A stretch of DNA of 44,013 nt from Bacillota bacterium (GTDB lineage: Bacteria; Bacillota_I; Bacilli_A; ML615J-28; CAG-698): contig JAEEHM010000099.1 in the NCBI GenBank assembly GCA_016280895.1, positions 1 to 44,013 of the forward strand. Direction: 5' to 3'. The notes beneath the pieces were generated by a model. The model did not search any database, was not told where the DNA came from, and was given only the letters and a program-made list of their open reading frames with translations. Shown piece after piece: positions 9,594-19,098 of the stretch (position 1 is the stretch's first letter; every line of letters begins with the position of its first letter). Position numbers and translations under genes: made by a program.

Positions 9594-12500
9594 TTATTCA
9601 GCCTTTGCCCAAACAGCTTTTACTTCTAAGTTTTGCTTTAATGAAGCAGGGAATGATGTAAATATTTGACCATTAGCATCTTCCCAAGCAACGAATGTGA
9701 AGCCTTCTTTTTCAGGAGCAGATACTTCTAATCCGTGGCCATAAACATATTTAACTTCGTTTTCTTCAAACCATTCGCCACCATTTAAGTCAAACTTAAC
9801 TGTAAATGTATTAGCTTCAGCATCTGCATCACCTATAGCAGGAACTTCTGTCATATCTGTATATTTAACTTCAGCTAAAGTATTTTGAATCTTATCAGAT
9901 GGATCACCACCATCCCAGTAACAATTATTAGCATCAATTTGGATACTTGAAGCATTCATAATAATTAATGAATTACATTCTGGGTTAGCTTGATGATCTG
10001 TGATAATATTGTTGTTTGCCTTAATAGTTGTATTTGTAGGAAGACTAGCAATACTATTTCTAACAAATCCAACGCAACTATTTATTGTATTATAATTGAT
10101 GTTAAATTCTAATGTTTCTTCTGCTGTACCTTTGTAAGCATTTAGAGTTATAACACCATGATAATAAGTACCTGAATTAGTACCACAATTTTCAAATGTA
10201 TTATTCAAAATATTATATGTACCAGCACCAATTGCTCTTAGCCAAATTACATATTGTTGATAATTTGAGAATACATTGTCAGAAATTGTCACATTACCTT
10301 TAACACCAAAAGCACCACTATTGTCAACTTTAATTGCATCATTGTAATTATTACGTTTAGCATTAAATACATTACCAACTATAGTTAAATTTTCAATATC
10401 CTTAATAAACATAATCATAGGACGATCAGATTCAACGCCTTCTAAAGCATATTCATATCTACTATCCTTCAAAGTAACATTTTTAATTGCCTTATCAGCA
10501 GCAGCTACTAAATGAATAGGGGCAGTGCCATTAGTGTTTCCAGCATTTACAGAACTAGCATTGAAAAATACTTTTTCAATTGTTAAGTTTTCAAATTCAG
10601 CTTCATTAGCAAATACTCTAGCAGCACCAGTTAATTCTATACCTTTTAATGTAACATTGTTTGCACCAATTACTAAGTCACTATTGAAGATAGCTTCTTC
10701 AGCTCTAGGACCAAAATTAGGATTTTGGTTAGCATTAGGACCTAAGATTGTGATACCAGCAGTTGCAATTGTAGCACCAGCATATGTACCAGCAGCAACT
10801 TTAATTGTAGAGTTTTCAGCAGCAACAGCTAATGCAGCTTCTAATGTAGCGAATGCGTTTGTGCCAACAACATATCTAGCTTTTCCGAATGTTACATAAG
10901 CACCAGCTTCTAAGCCTTCAGCTTTTGCAGTAACAACTAAGAATTCAGTAGATTCAGTTACAGGCCATTCAACTTCATTAGCTGCAGGATTTGCTTTAAT
11001 ATAAGCATTTAATACAGCCTTAACATTATTTAAATCAGTGAAATCCATACTTTCAGTTAATACGCCACTGTCAATATGAGCATCCATAGATAATAAACCG
11101 TTAATATTAGCGATGAAGAACATCTTGTTATCTAATGTCCATTCATAACCTTCTTTTGAAGGATCTAATTCAGGTTGTTTAGCCAATTCAACTAATGCAT
11201 TAAATAACCAAGCCCATTTAGCTTTCATTTCAGCATTGTTATAGAAATCAACAAAATAACTTGTTTCAGTAGAACCTGTATCTAATTCAGTAATATCAGC
11301 GATACTAGCATCTGTGTGTTCATTAAAATCAGCAACGAATTCAGCAGCTAATTTGTTTGCTAAATTAGTGAATAAATATTTATCCATGATAGCATTGAAG
11401 TTTGCTTCATCAGAGAAATCCATACTTACAGAACCAAAGTGTGTATCTTTGTGTTCAGTTCTAGTAAGGAATCCGCAAAGGTTAGCAAAGAAGAATGGTT
11501 TATGGTTAGCTAAATCAAAATCAGCAGCACTTGGATCATGAGCTCCAGTACCTTCTAAATCAGATAATGCTTGGAATAACCAACCCCATTTATCAGCCAT
11601 ACCTTCAGCAGTATAGAATGTAACTAATTGACTAGAATCACAATGATCTGTATCAATATCACTAGCACTTGACCACTCAGTTCCAGCTTTTTCATTAACA
11701 TCAGCGATGAATGCTTGACCTAATAGATCTAATTCGCCTTCAACTTTTTCAGCAGAGAATGCAGATTTAACATCTTCAACTGGAGGTTCTTCATTTCCAC
11801 CACCGATAGGTTTTAATTCAGCAGTATAGAAGTAACCAGGGAATTGAGAAACACCAATCTTAGAAGCGTTATCGCCACTAATGTACTTAGTTTCAGATAA
11901 TGCAAATGTATTACCAACTTTACCCTTGTTTTCATAAGAACCGAAGTAAACAACAGCTGTAGCAGCAGCGCCATCTTTTTCATAAGAGATAGTAGCTGTT
12001 AATACGCCTAATGTAGCATCATATACCCATTCACCAGCAGCATCATCTAACTTCATGTTATTATAATTACCATTTCTATAAGCAACTAGATATTTGTCAC
12101 CTAATTTAATAGTATAAGTATTTTCTTTACCTTCAACAGCAGCAACAACGAAATCAGCAGCTTTAGCTAATTTATCAGTAGATGTTAAAGCACCTTTATC
12201 GTTTAATGCGCCATCAGCAAATAACATACCATAGCCTTCAACAGCGCTTTGATCCATACCAATCTTGTATGTTCCAGCAGCCATAGTAGCAAGTTTAGTT
12301 GCAACTAATTCAGCTTCTTGTAATGTATATAAGTAACCAGGGAATTGAGAAACACCAATCTTAGAAGCGTTATCGCCACTAATGTACTTAGTTTCAGATA
12401 ATGCAAATGTATTGCCAACTTTACCCTTGTTTTCATAAGAACCGAAGTAAACAACAGCTGTAGCAGCAGCGCCATCTTTTTCATAAGAGATAGTAGCTGT

Positions 12501-14180
12501 TAATACGCCTAATGTAGCATCGTATACCCATTCGCCAGCAGCAGCATCTAACTTCATGTTATTATAATTACCATTTCTATAAGCAACTAGATATTTGTCA
12601 CCTAATTTAATAGTATAAGTATTTTCTTTACCTTCAACGGCAGCAAGTACGAAATCAGCAGCTTTAGCAGGTTTATCAGTAGCAGTTAAAGCACCTTTAT
12701 CGTTTAATGCGCCATCAGCATATAATACACCATAACCAGCAACAGCGCTTTGATCCATAGCAATCTTGTATGTTCCAGGAGCAACTGTTTCAACTTTCTT
12801 GCCGATATATTGAGTGCTTGATGCAGCATCAACAGCAACTTCAAATGTAACTGTATCAGTAGCTTCACCAGCTTTTAATGTAGCAGTTAAAGTAACTTTG
12901 CAAGCTTCAGCAGGTAAAGTGAATGTAACTTTAGAGCCATCTTCAGCAACAACAGCACATGCATTGTCAGAAGCCCAAGAAATAGAAACTTGTTCGCTAT
13001 AAGCTAAACCAGCAGTTTGTAATTCAACAACTTTGTCTTCATCAACAGCAGTTACAGGAGCAAGTAAAGCACCCTTTTCATAAGCAACAGCTTCAGCATC
13101 AGAAAGAGCAGGAAGTTGTAAATTAGAGAATGCATCAGCAGTAACTGGAGTTAAGTAGAATGCACCATCATAAACACATACAACGCCAGTAGCATCAGCA
13201 GTGTAACCAGCTTTGTGGCTAGCTTTGAATGTAGCTTGATCATCTTTAGTTAATGGACATACAGATGAAGAAATTCTAATATAAGATTCTAATGAACCTA
13301 ATTTGAATTTATAATAACCACTTGCTAAATCATCTTCTGTTTCAACTGATAATGTAACACCCTTAATTGTAACAAGTAAGCCTTGTTTTCCAACTAATGC
13401 TTCATCTTTTAATGATTGAGCAGCAGTGAATGTAGCTGTGTAATCAGCAACTGGAACAGTAGCGATTTCCTTATTTAAGATTTCGTATGAGCATTTAGCT
13501 ACTTCTAATGTACCAGAATAGATATCCTTAGTACCAGTAACTCTTACTTCCATACCTTCTTTAACTTGGTTTTCACCTTCAGCAGATGGGTCTTCACTTA
13601 GACCATATGCATAATATGCACCATCAGCATCTTGTAAATATAAGCAGTTAGAAGAATTTCCTTTAGCCTTACCGATAACAGCTGTAACAACACCCTTAAC
13701 AGTAACTACAGCGCCTTTTTCAGCAGCGATGTATTCAGCATATGATAATTCTTTAAATGCTGGTACAGTGAAAGAATATTCTTTAGTAACTTCTTTGCCA
13801 TCTAAAGTAATAGTAGCTTTCAATGTATAAGCAATTTCAGTGCTTGATTTTTCATTTACGTCGATAGTATATTGAGTACCATCAGCATTTAATGTAACTA
13901 CAACGTCACTAGCTTGACCTTTAGTTACAGTTACAGTCCATGCAACATCTAGGCCTGTTGATTTAGCAACAACTGCCCAGTCTGCAGTAGTAACACCAGC
14001 TTTATCACGATATAAAGCATCGATGTAGTCGATAGCTGTTTTTAATTCAGCTGGGATTTCTGGTTTTGTTCCTCCGCCTTCTTGATCATCTGGTTTATTT
14101 GTGTCTTTATCGCAAGCGAATGCAAATAAACCAAGAACTGCGACTAGAAGAAACATAAAGAATTTTGTGAACTTTTTCAT
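9594..14180 (-). CDS. 1528-aa multidomain surface lipoprotein: OB-fold-like, Ig-like, two tandem ~150-aa modules, two copies of an unidentified domain, beta-helix, C-terminal InlB/Listeria-Bacteroides-type repeat
   Basis: Signal peptide with LGLFAFAC; VVTVKGVVTAVIGKAKGNSSNCLYLQDADG; beta-helix style region after ATLEAALAVAAENSTIKVAAGTYAGATI; C-term VKFDLNGGEW...GFTFVAWEDANGQIF. Confidence 0.8.
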   Translation of the reverse strand: MKKFTKFFMFLLVAVLGLFAFACDKDTNKPDDQEGGGTKPEIPAELKTAIDYIDALYRDKAGVTTADWAVVAKSTGLDVAWTVTVTKGQASDVVVTLNADGTQYTIDVNEKSSTEIAYTLKATITLDGKEVTKEYSFTVPAFKELSYAEYIAAEKGAVVTVKGVVTAVIGKAKGNSSNCLYLQDADGAYYAYGLSEDPSAEGENQVKEGMEVRVTGTKDIYSGTLEVAKCSYEILNKEIATVPVADYTATFTAAQSLKDEALVGKQGLLVTIKGVTLSVETEDDLASGYYKFKLGSLESYIRISSSVCPLTKDDQATFKASHKAGYTADATGVVCVYDGAFYLTPVTADAFSNLQLPALSDAEAVAYEKGALLAPVTAVDEDKVVELQTAGLAYSEQVSISWASDNACAVVAEDGSKVTFTLPAEACKVTLTATLKAGEATDTVTFEVAVDAASSTQYIGKKVETVAPGTYKIAMDQSAVAGYGVLYADGALNDKGALTATDKPAKAADFVLAAVEGKENTYTIKLGDKYLVAYRNGNYNNMKLDAAAGEWVYDATLGVLTATISYEKDGAAATAVVYFGSYENKGKVGNTFALSETKYISGDNASKIGVSQFPGYLYTLQEAELVATKLATMAAGTYKIGMDQSAVEGYGMLFADGALNDKGALTSTDKLAKAADFVVAAVEGKENTYTIKLGDKYLVAYRNGNYNNMKLDDAAGEWVYDATLGVLTATISYEKDGAAATAVVYFGSYENKGKVGNTFALSETKYISGDNASKIGVSQFPGYFYTAELKPIGGGNEEPPVEDVKSAFSAEKVEGELDLLGQAFIADVNEKAGTEWSSASDIDTDHCDSSQLVTFYTAEGMADKWGWLFQALSDLEGTGAHDPSAADFDLANHKPFFFANLCGFLTRTEHKDTHFGSVSMDFSDEANFNAIMDKYLFTNLANKLAAEFVADFNEHTDASIADITELDTGSTETSYFVDFYNNAEMKAKWAWLFNALVELAKQPELDPSKEGYEWTLDNKMFFIANINGLLSMDAHIDSGVLTESMDFTDLNNVKAVLNAYIKANPAANEVEWPVTESTEFLVVTAKAEGLEAGAYVTFGKARYVVGTNAFATLEAALAVAAENSTIKVAAGTYAGATIATAGITILGPNANQNPNFGPRAEEAIFNSDLVIGANNVTLKGIELTGAARVFANEAEFENLTIEKVFFNASSVNAGNTNGTAPIHLVAAADKAIKNVTLKDSRYEYALEGVESDRPMIMFIKDIENLTIVGNVFNAKRNNYNDAIKVDNSGAFGVKGNVTISDNVFSNYQQYVIWLRAIGAGTYNILNNTFENCGTNSGTYYHGVITLNAYKGTAEETLEFNINYNTINSCVGFVRNSIASLPTNTTIKANNNIITDHQANPECNSLIIMNASSIQIDANNCYWDGGDPSDKIQNTLAEVKYTDMTEVPAIGDADAEANTFTVKFDLNGGEWFEENEVKYVYGHGLEVSAPEKEGFTFVAWEDANGQIFTSFPASLKQNLEVKAVWAKAE
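11830..12279. repeat. copy 1 of a ~450-bp intragenic direct repeat
   Basis: Near-identical to 12331-12780 at a 501-bp offset. Confidence 0.95.
12331..12780. repeat. copy 2 of the ~450-bp intragenic direct repeat
   Basis: Near-identical to 11830-12279; scattered substitutions, in frame. Confidence 0.95.
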
Positions 14181-14207
14181 TTTTTTCTCCTTTTTTAGTT
14201 CTCTTTT

Positions 14208-15686
14208 TTATTCATTAACAGTAATTTGTTTTGCAGAAAATACTTTGATTTGATAAGAACCACTGAAATAATCTACAATACCCTTTACTGTAATGGTCTT
14301 GTTTAAGTACTCGTCTTCAGTAACTAATTGTGTCTTAGCTGAATCCTTGTACAACACTACAGTACGTACAGTAATATTTTGACCATTACATGTACATTTT
14401 AATGTTATTGCACCCTTTGATGAACTAGTTTCATCAGTTGTAGTGTATGCAGCAACAACATATAAATCATTCATTTGAATTGAAGAATTCATTACAAGTT
14501 CGCCATACTTATAAGTTTTACTAACTTGTGTTTCATTTCCTTCTTCATCTTCAATAACGAAATCAACTGTCTTCTCACTTAAGAATGTTTCAGGACTTGT
14601 AACAGTATAAGCTGCTTTTAATCCTTCTTCTATAAGTTGAGTATTTTCTGGGCTATCTGGATGCATTAAATCATATTCCAAGCCAGAAACCTGATAAGTA
14701 CCACCGTTCTCATAATATTGAACAGTACCAACAACTCTAACACGGTTACCAACACTTAAAGCGTTTAAGATTGGACCGGCAGCGCCGAAACCATAATATA
14801 CTTGCATACCGAAGTAAATGCCTAATTCTTCATCATAATCTTCAACATAAACTGTTTGACTATAATCTTTTGTTACAACACCTTCGAATGCAACCTTAAC
14901 TCCATTATATTCACTAATATTTAATCTAATTTCTTTTAATGTAGCTTCTACTGCTGTACCATAATACATATCTGGATCTTCTTTACCAGAATATACATTT
15001 AACTGTAATTTTTTAGCTTGTTCGATAGCAGCAACAGCAACTTCACCATAACGGTTTTGTGCTGAGTTAGAAGCAATAGCAAGACCTTCTTGTAAAATTT
15101 CGATATTTAGATTTCTATAATCTTTGTCTTCAGCTGTTTTATACCAAACCCAAAGAAGATAACGGCTGCCAGTAGAATCATGTTCCCAATCACTACCATC
15201 ACATTCAATATAAATTGATGTAGCAGCACTTAATTTTGCTTTTGTGAATCTTGATGCTGTCTTACCATAAGGTTCAATCTTACCAGTAGATTCTGGAGTA
15301 TTAACAGCAAGATATCTAGCTTTCACAAAATCTTGACCTAAAGTGTTATTAGCTGGAAGATTGAAATGTGTTGTATCACCATCAATAAATGATTTAACTG
15401 TAACTTCATATTTTAAAGTACTAGAATTTAAATCTAATTTGACAGCTGATGCATAATCAATTTTTCCATCTTCACCAGGATCTGGGATATCAATGTTTGG
15501 TGGATCTTCTGTTCCAGTATTTCCACCAGGATTATCCCCACTTTGGCCAGTATTGTTATTATTATTGTTTCCTTCTTGATTTTGGTTTTCTTTCTTTTCT
15601 TCAGTTTCTTGTTTACAAGCAACTAATGAAAAGCAAGCACTTAGCATGAATAAGATTATAGAGAATAATCTTATAAATTTTTTCAT
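14208..15686 (-). CDS. thermonuclease (SNase)-family lipoprotein with C-terminal OB-fold-like region
   Basis: Lipobox SLVAC; VKSFIDGDTTHFNL, ARYLAVNTPEST, YGKTASRFTK, GSRYLLWVWY, RYGEVAVAAIEQAKKLQLNVYSG; then VKVAFEGVVTKDYSQTVYVEDYDEE (OB-fold-like). Confidence 0.88.
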   Translation of the reverse strand: MKKFIRLFSIILFMLSACFSLVACKQETEEKKENQNQEGNNNNNNTGQSGDNPGGNTGTEDPPNIDIPDPGEDGKIDYASAVKLDLNSSTLKYEVTVKSFIDGDTTHFNLPANNTLGQDFVKARYLAVNTPESTGKIEPYGKTASRFTKAKLSAATSIYIECDGSDWEHDSTGSRYLLWVWYKTAEDKDYRNLNIEILQEGLAIASNSAQNRYGEVAVAAIEQAKKLQLNVYSGKEDPDMYYGTAVEATLKEIRLNISEYNGVKVAFEGVVTKDYSQTVYVEDYDEELGIYFGMQVYYGFGAAGPILNALSVGNRVRVVGTVQYYENGGTYQVSGLEYDLMHPDSPENTQLIEEGLKAAYTVTSPETFLSEKTVDFVIEDEEGNETQVSKTYKYGELVMNSSIQMNDLYVVAAYTTTDETSSSKGAITLKCTCNGQNITVRTVVLYKDSAKTQLVTEDEYLNKTITVKGIVDYFSGSYQIKVFSAKQITVNE

Positions 15687-15701
15687 AGTTTTACCTATTT
15701 A

Positions 15702-17231
15702 TTAATATTCACATTCATCAATTGCATCTTCGAATGCTTCAGCGATGAAGCCATAAACATTGCTAGTTTGACCAGATAATACCTTAGTAACTAATGAACC
15801 AACTTGGTCACGAGCTTTAGATGAACCATTGAAAGCAGGAGATGTATAATAAGCAGATTCTTGAGTTAAGCAAACCTTAGCTGATAAAGCAGCAATATTA
15901 TCTCCACCATTAGCTTTTTCAGTGAATGCCTTATAAACTGGGTTTTCAGCAACAGACTTTAATACTGGAACATATCCAGAAGCCATTGAGAATTCAGCTT
16001 GGAATTCAACTGAAGTAACTAAATATCTTACAAATAGCCATGAAGCAACGATTTGTTGATCAGTAATACTTGAACCACCAGCATTGTTGAAGATACAAAC
16101 GCTTGGACCTTGAGAAATAACTCTTGGTCTGTTAGGATTCATTTGTGGAATAGATGCGATGCCAACATTAAATGGATATACGCTCTTTTCATTTCCATCT
16201 TCATCTTCAATTGTAACCTTAGCAGGTCTTTGGTGAGTAGCACCAGCAGATGAACCGATTGACATATATGATCTTGTACCTGTTTCAGCTACAAATAGAC
16301 CAGATGTATAAGCACCATAAATAGTTTGAGTTGTAATCCAACCATTTTGATACCATGTTCTAAATTCATTTAATAAAGCCTTATTAGTATCATTATTGAA
16401 TAGATAATGAGGATCTTTAGCTGATGTATAACCAGAACCGCATTGTTCACACATTGTGATGAACCAGTTAGCTTCTGAGTCATATCCTAGAGGAATAGAT
16501 GTAGGATCGATTTCTTTAATCTTCTTACATACATATTCTAAAGATGTAGTATCATTTTCACCTTCACTGAACCAGTGAGTAGGAACTGATAAATTGTTTT
16601 CAGTAAAGAATGTTTCATTGTAATATAAAACTTCTGTTGATTTAGAGAATGGCATTGTATACATTAATCCATCTCCAAATTGTCTACCTTCATTGTAGTA
16701 ACCTTCAATGAAGTCAGCCTTTTGTTCAGCTGTTAAACCAATGTTAGGATCATCAATTAAGTTATCTAGAGTTACAACAGCACCAGGTAAGTTATAAAGT
16801 GCTACATGGTCTGGATAACAATAAGCGATGTTAGGTTGATTACCAACTGTTAATTCAGTTGAAATTTGGTTTCTAACGTCATCATATCCACCAACTTGTT
16901 CATGATTAACAATGATGTTAGGATATGTCTTATTGAATTCTGTAATATATTTTTCTAATACAGTACTTAAGTTTTGTCCCATTGTATGGTAGAACTTAAT
17001 TTCAACTTTGCTGCCATCATATCCGCCAGCAGGAACTGTGAAATTAGGTTGCTTTGTCTTTTCATAATTTTGACTAGAACCAGTGTCGTTTGATAATGCT
17101 TTTGCATTAGCAACGATTTCTTCAATGCTCATGAATTCACCTGTTTTGCCTCCGTCGTTGGTACATCCAACAAGAGCGAATGCTAAAGCAAGAATTAACA
17201 TGAAAATAAAAGTAATTTTAAATTTTTTCAT
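15702..17231 (-). CDS. ABC transporter extracellular substrate-binding lipoprotein (family 1 / UgpB-like)
   Basis: Lipobox FALVGC; VEIKFYHTMGQNLSTVLEKYITEFNKTYPNIIVNHEQVGGYDDV. Confidence 0.88.
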   Translation of the reverse strand: MKKFKITFIFMLILALAFALVGCTNDGGKTGEFMSIEEIVANAKALSNDTGSSQNYEKTKQPNFTVPAGGYDGSKVEIKFYHTMGQNLSTVLEKYITEFNKTYPNIIVNHEQVGGYDDVRNQISTELTVGNQPNIAYCYPDHVALYNLPGAVVTLDNLIDDPNIGLTAEQKADFIEGYYNEGRQFGDGLMYTMPFSKSTEVLYYNETFFTENNLSVPTHWFSEGENDTTSLEYVCKKIKEIDPTSIPLGYDSEANWFITMCEQCGSGYTSAKDPHYLFNNDTNKALLNEFRTWYQNGWITTQTIYGAYTSGLFVAETGTRSYMSIGSSAGATHQRPAKVTIEDEDGNEKSVYPFNVGIASIPQMNPNRPRVISQGPSVCIFNNAGGSSITDQQIVASWLFVRYLVTSVEFQAEFSMASGYVPVLKSVAENPVYKAFTEKANGGDNIAALSAKVCLTQESAYYTSPAFNGSSKARDQVGSLVTKVLSGQTSNVYGFIAEAFEDAIDECEY

Positions 17232-17250
17232 ATATCCTCCCTTTAAAATT

Positions 17251-18135
17251 TTAACCTTTTATACCACTACGGCTTACGCCTTTCATAATGTATTTACGTA
17301 AGAATATAAATACTAAGAACAATGGTGCTGATACAATAGCAACAGCTGCCATTTGCACAGGGTAGTTAACATCACCCGTAGTTGTTGAGAATGCATTTCT
17401 TAAACCATTTGTGATTAATTTATGATTTGCATCATTAGCAACTAAACGAGGCCAAACATAGGAGTTCCAAGCTCCCATCATCTTTAAGATAGTAATTGAA
17501 ATCAATGTTGGAAGTGAAAGTGGAATCATAACCTTCCATAGATATTTCAAATCACTAGTTCCATCAACCTTTGCAGCCAAATACAATTCATTAGGTATTT
17601 GTAAGAAGTTCTGTCTTAGCAAGTAAATATAGAATACACTAACTAAGAATGGAACGATCAGTACTAAGAATGTATTTTGCCATTTAAATATGCTTACAGT
17701 AGCATAATTTGTAATAGTAAATAATTCACCAGGAATCATCATAGTTGCAAGTAAACCTGCAAATAAGATGTTCTTTCCTTTAAATTCCAATCTTGCAAAA
17801 GCGAAAGCTGAAAGCACAGTTACAATTAATGATAATACAGTTGATACTAAACCAACATATAATGTATTGATAAATAATGAACCTAAGCTTGCAGTATCAA
17901 ATGCTTCTGCATAGTTTCTAAATAATACATGTTTAGGGAACAATGTTGGAATTGTTTCCTTATATTCTTCTAAAGATTTAAGTGATGAGTTAATCATCCA
18001 ATAGAATGGGAACAAAATAATCAAAGCCATTATAATTAAGAATGCATAAACTAAAATCTTAACTAATACTCTTACAACAGCTTGTTTCCTTGTTACTTGT
18101 TCCATGTTCTTTTCAATCATAGTAACATTTGCCAT
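17251..18135 (-). CDS. CUT1-type ABC permease (MalG/UgpE-like)
   Basis: LFPFYWMINSSLKSLEEY; YLAAKVDGTSDLKYLWKVMIPLSLPTLISI EAA-like loop. Confidence 0.9.
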   Translation of the reverse strand: MANVTMIEKNMEQVTRKQAVVRVLVKILVYAFLIIMALIILFPFYWMINSSLKSLEEYKETIPTLFPKHVLFRNYAEAFDTASLGSLFINTLYVGLVSTVLSLIVTVLSAFAFARLEFKGKNILFAGLLATMMIPGELFTITNYATVSIFKWQNTFLVLIVPFLVSVFYIYLLRQNFLQIPNELYLAAKVDGTSDLKYLWKVMIPLSLPTLISITILKMMGAWNSYVWPRLVANDANHKLITNGLRNAFSTTTGDVNYPVQMAAVAIVSAPLFLVFIFLRKYIMKGVSRSGIKG

Positions 18136-18145
18136 AGCACACCTC

Positions 18146-19096
18146 CTAATAATGTACTCGCTTCTTACTTACGTATAAGTTAAGAAGAGTAACTATTAGA
18201 ATAATACCAAATAGTATTAATGCAGCTGCACTAGCACGTCCATAATTTGGTGTAGATGAATACAATTCATTATAGATAAATCCTACCATTGTATTTAATC
18301 TACCAGCATCATCTGCAGGTCCCATCTTTTCACCAAAAATACCAACGATACTTGAATATTCTTTAAATCCACCAATGAAACCAGTGATAACAACATATGC
18401 AATCATAGGTGATAATAGTGGAACAGTAATTCTCCAAAATACTCTTGCTCTTGATGTACCATCTACCTTAGCAGCATCATAATATTGTTTATTAACACTT
18501 TGTAGGCCACCAAGTAAGATTAAGATCTTGAATGGAAGTGCATTCCAAACAATATAAATAACCATAACAGTCATATTAGCAAGGTATGTAGAACCTGAGT
18601 TAATCCAGTTGACTGGACCAAGTCCAAATACTCCAATTATATTATTAATGATACCCGCGGTTGTAATGATTTGGTTAGGAGTTCCATAAGCAGAACCAAC
18701 CATATTAAACATAGCTGCAAATACCATACCAATTGCGATTGAGTTTGTAACATAAGGTAAGAAGAATATTGTTTGAAGTAATCTACTAAGTGGTTTAATA
18801 GAGTTCAAACAAACTGCAATCAATAAAGCAAGTAGTGTTGAAACTGGAACAGTTATAACACAAAGTAATAAGGTATTCTTCAAACATTTAAAGAAGTTCT
18901 TATACTTTAATACTTTCGCAAAGTTCTGAAGGTTAAATGCATATTTAGTACCATTCATTGCTTCTAATGGATTATATCCTTCTAGAAATGAAATTCTAAT
19001 TGTGTTAAATATTGGATATACAGTAAATATTAGAAGTAATACAATGGCAGGAGCTAAATATATCCAAGCCTTCCATTGATGTCTACTTTCAACCAT
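18146..19096 (-). CDS. CUT1-type ABC permease (MalF/UgpA-like)
   Basis: WIYLAPAIVLLLIFTVYPIFNTIRISF; YDAAKVDGTSRARVFWRITVPLLSPMI. Confidence 0.9.
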   Translation of the reverse strand: MVESRHQWKAWIYLAPAIVLLLIFTVYPIFNTIRISFLEGYNPLEAMNGTKYAFNLQNFAKVLKYKNFFKCLKNTLLLCVITVPVSTLLALLIAVCLNSIKPLSRLLQTIFFLPYVTNSIAIGMVFAAMFNMVGSAYGTPNQIITTAGIINNIIGVFGLGPVNWINSGSTYLANMTVMVIYIVWNALPFKILILLGGLQSVNKQYYDAAKVDGTSRARVFWRITVPLLSPMIAYVVITGFIGGFKEYSSIVGIFGEKMGPADDAGRLNTMVGFIYNELYSSTPNYGRASAAALILFGIILIVTLLNLYVSKKRVHY

Positions 19097-19098
19097 AA

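Noticed and set aside
11830-12780. CRISPR or mobile-element repeat
   Set aside because: Only two long in-frame coding repeats; no short spaced repeats, terminal inverted repeats or transposase
10525-13002. + strand ORFs 10525..10899, 11314..11541 and 12814..13002
   Set aside because: Compositional shadows opposite the Ala/Thr/Val-rich lipoprotein; no RBS or recognisable motifs
14951-15485. Loss of SNase catalytic residues (Asp40 position is Asn in VNTPE)
   Set aside because: Asn at this position occurs in other thermonuclease-family proteins as far as I recall; the DGD, R, E and later R positions appear retained, so inactivation is not supported
15434-15649. ORFs 15434..15622 (-) and 15449..15649 (+)
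   Set aside because: Arise from the Asn/Gly-rich linker of the SNase lipoprotein in alternative frames
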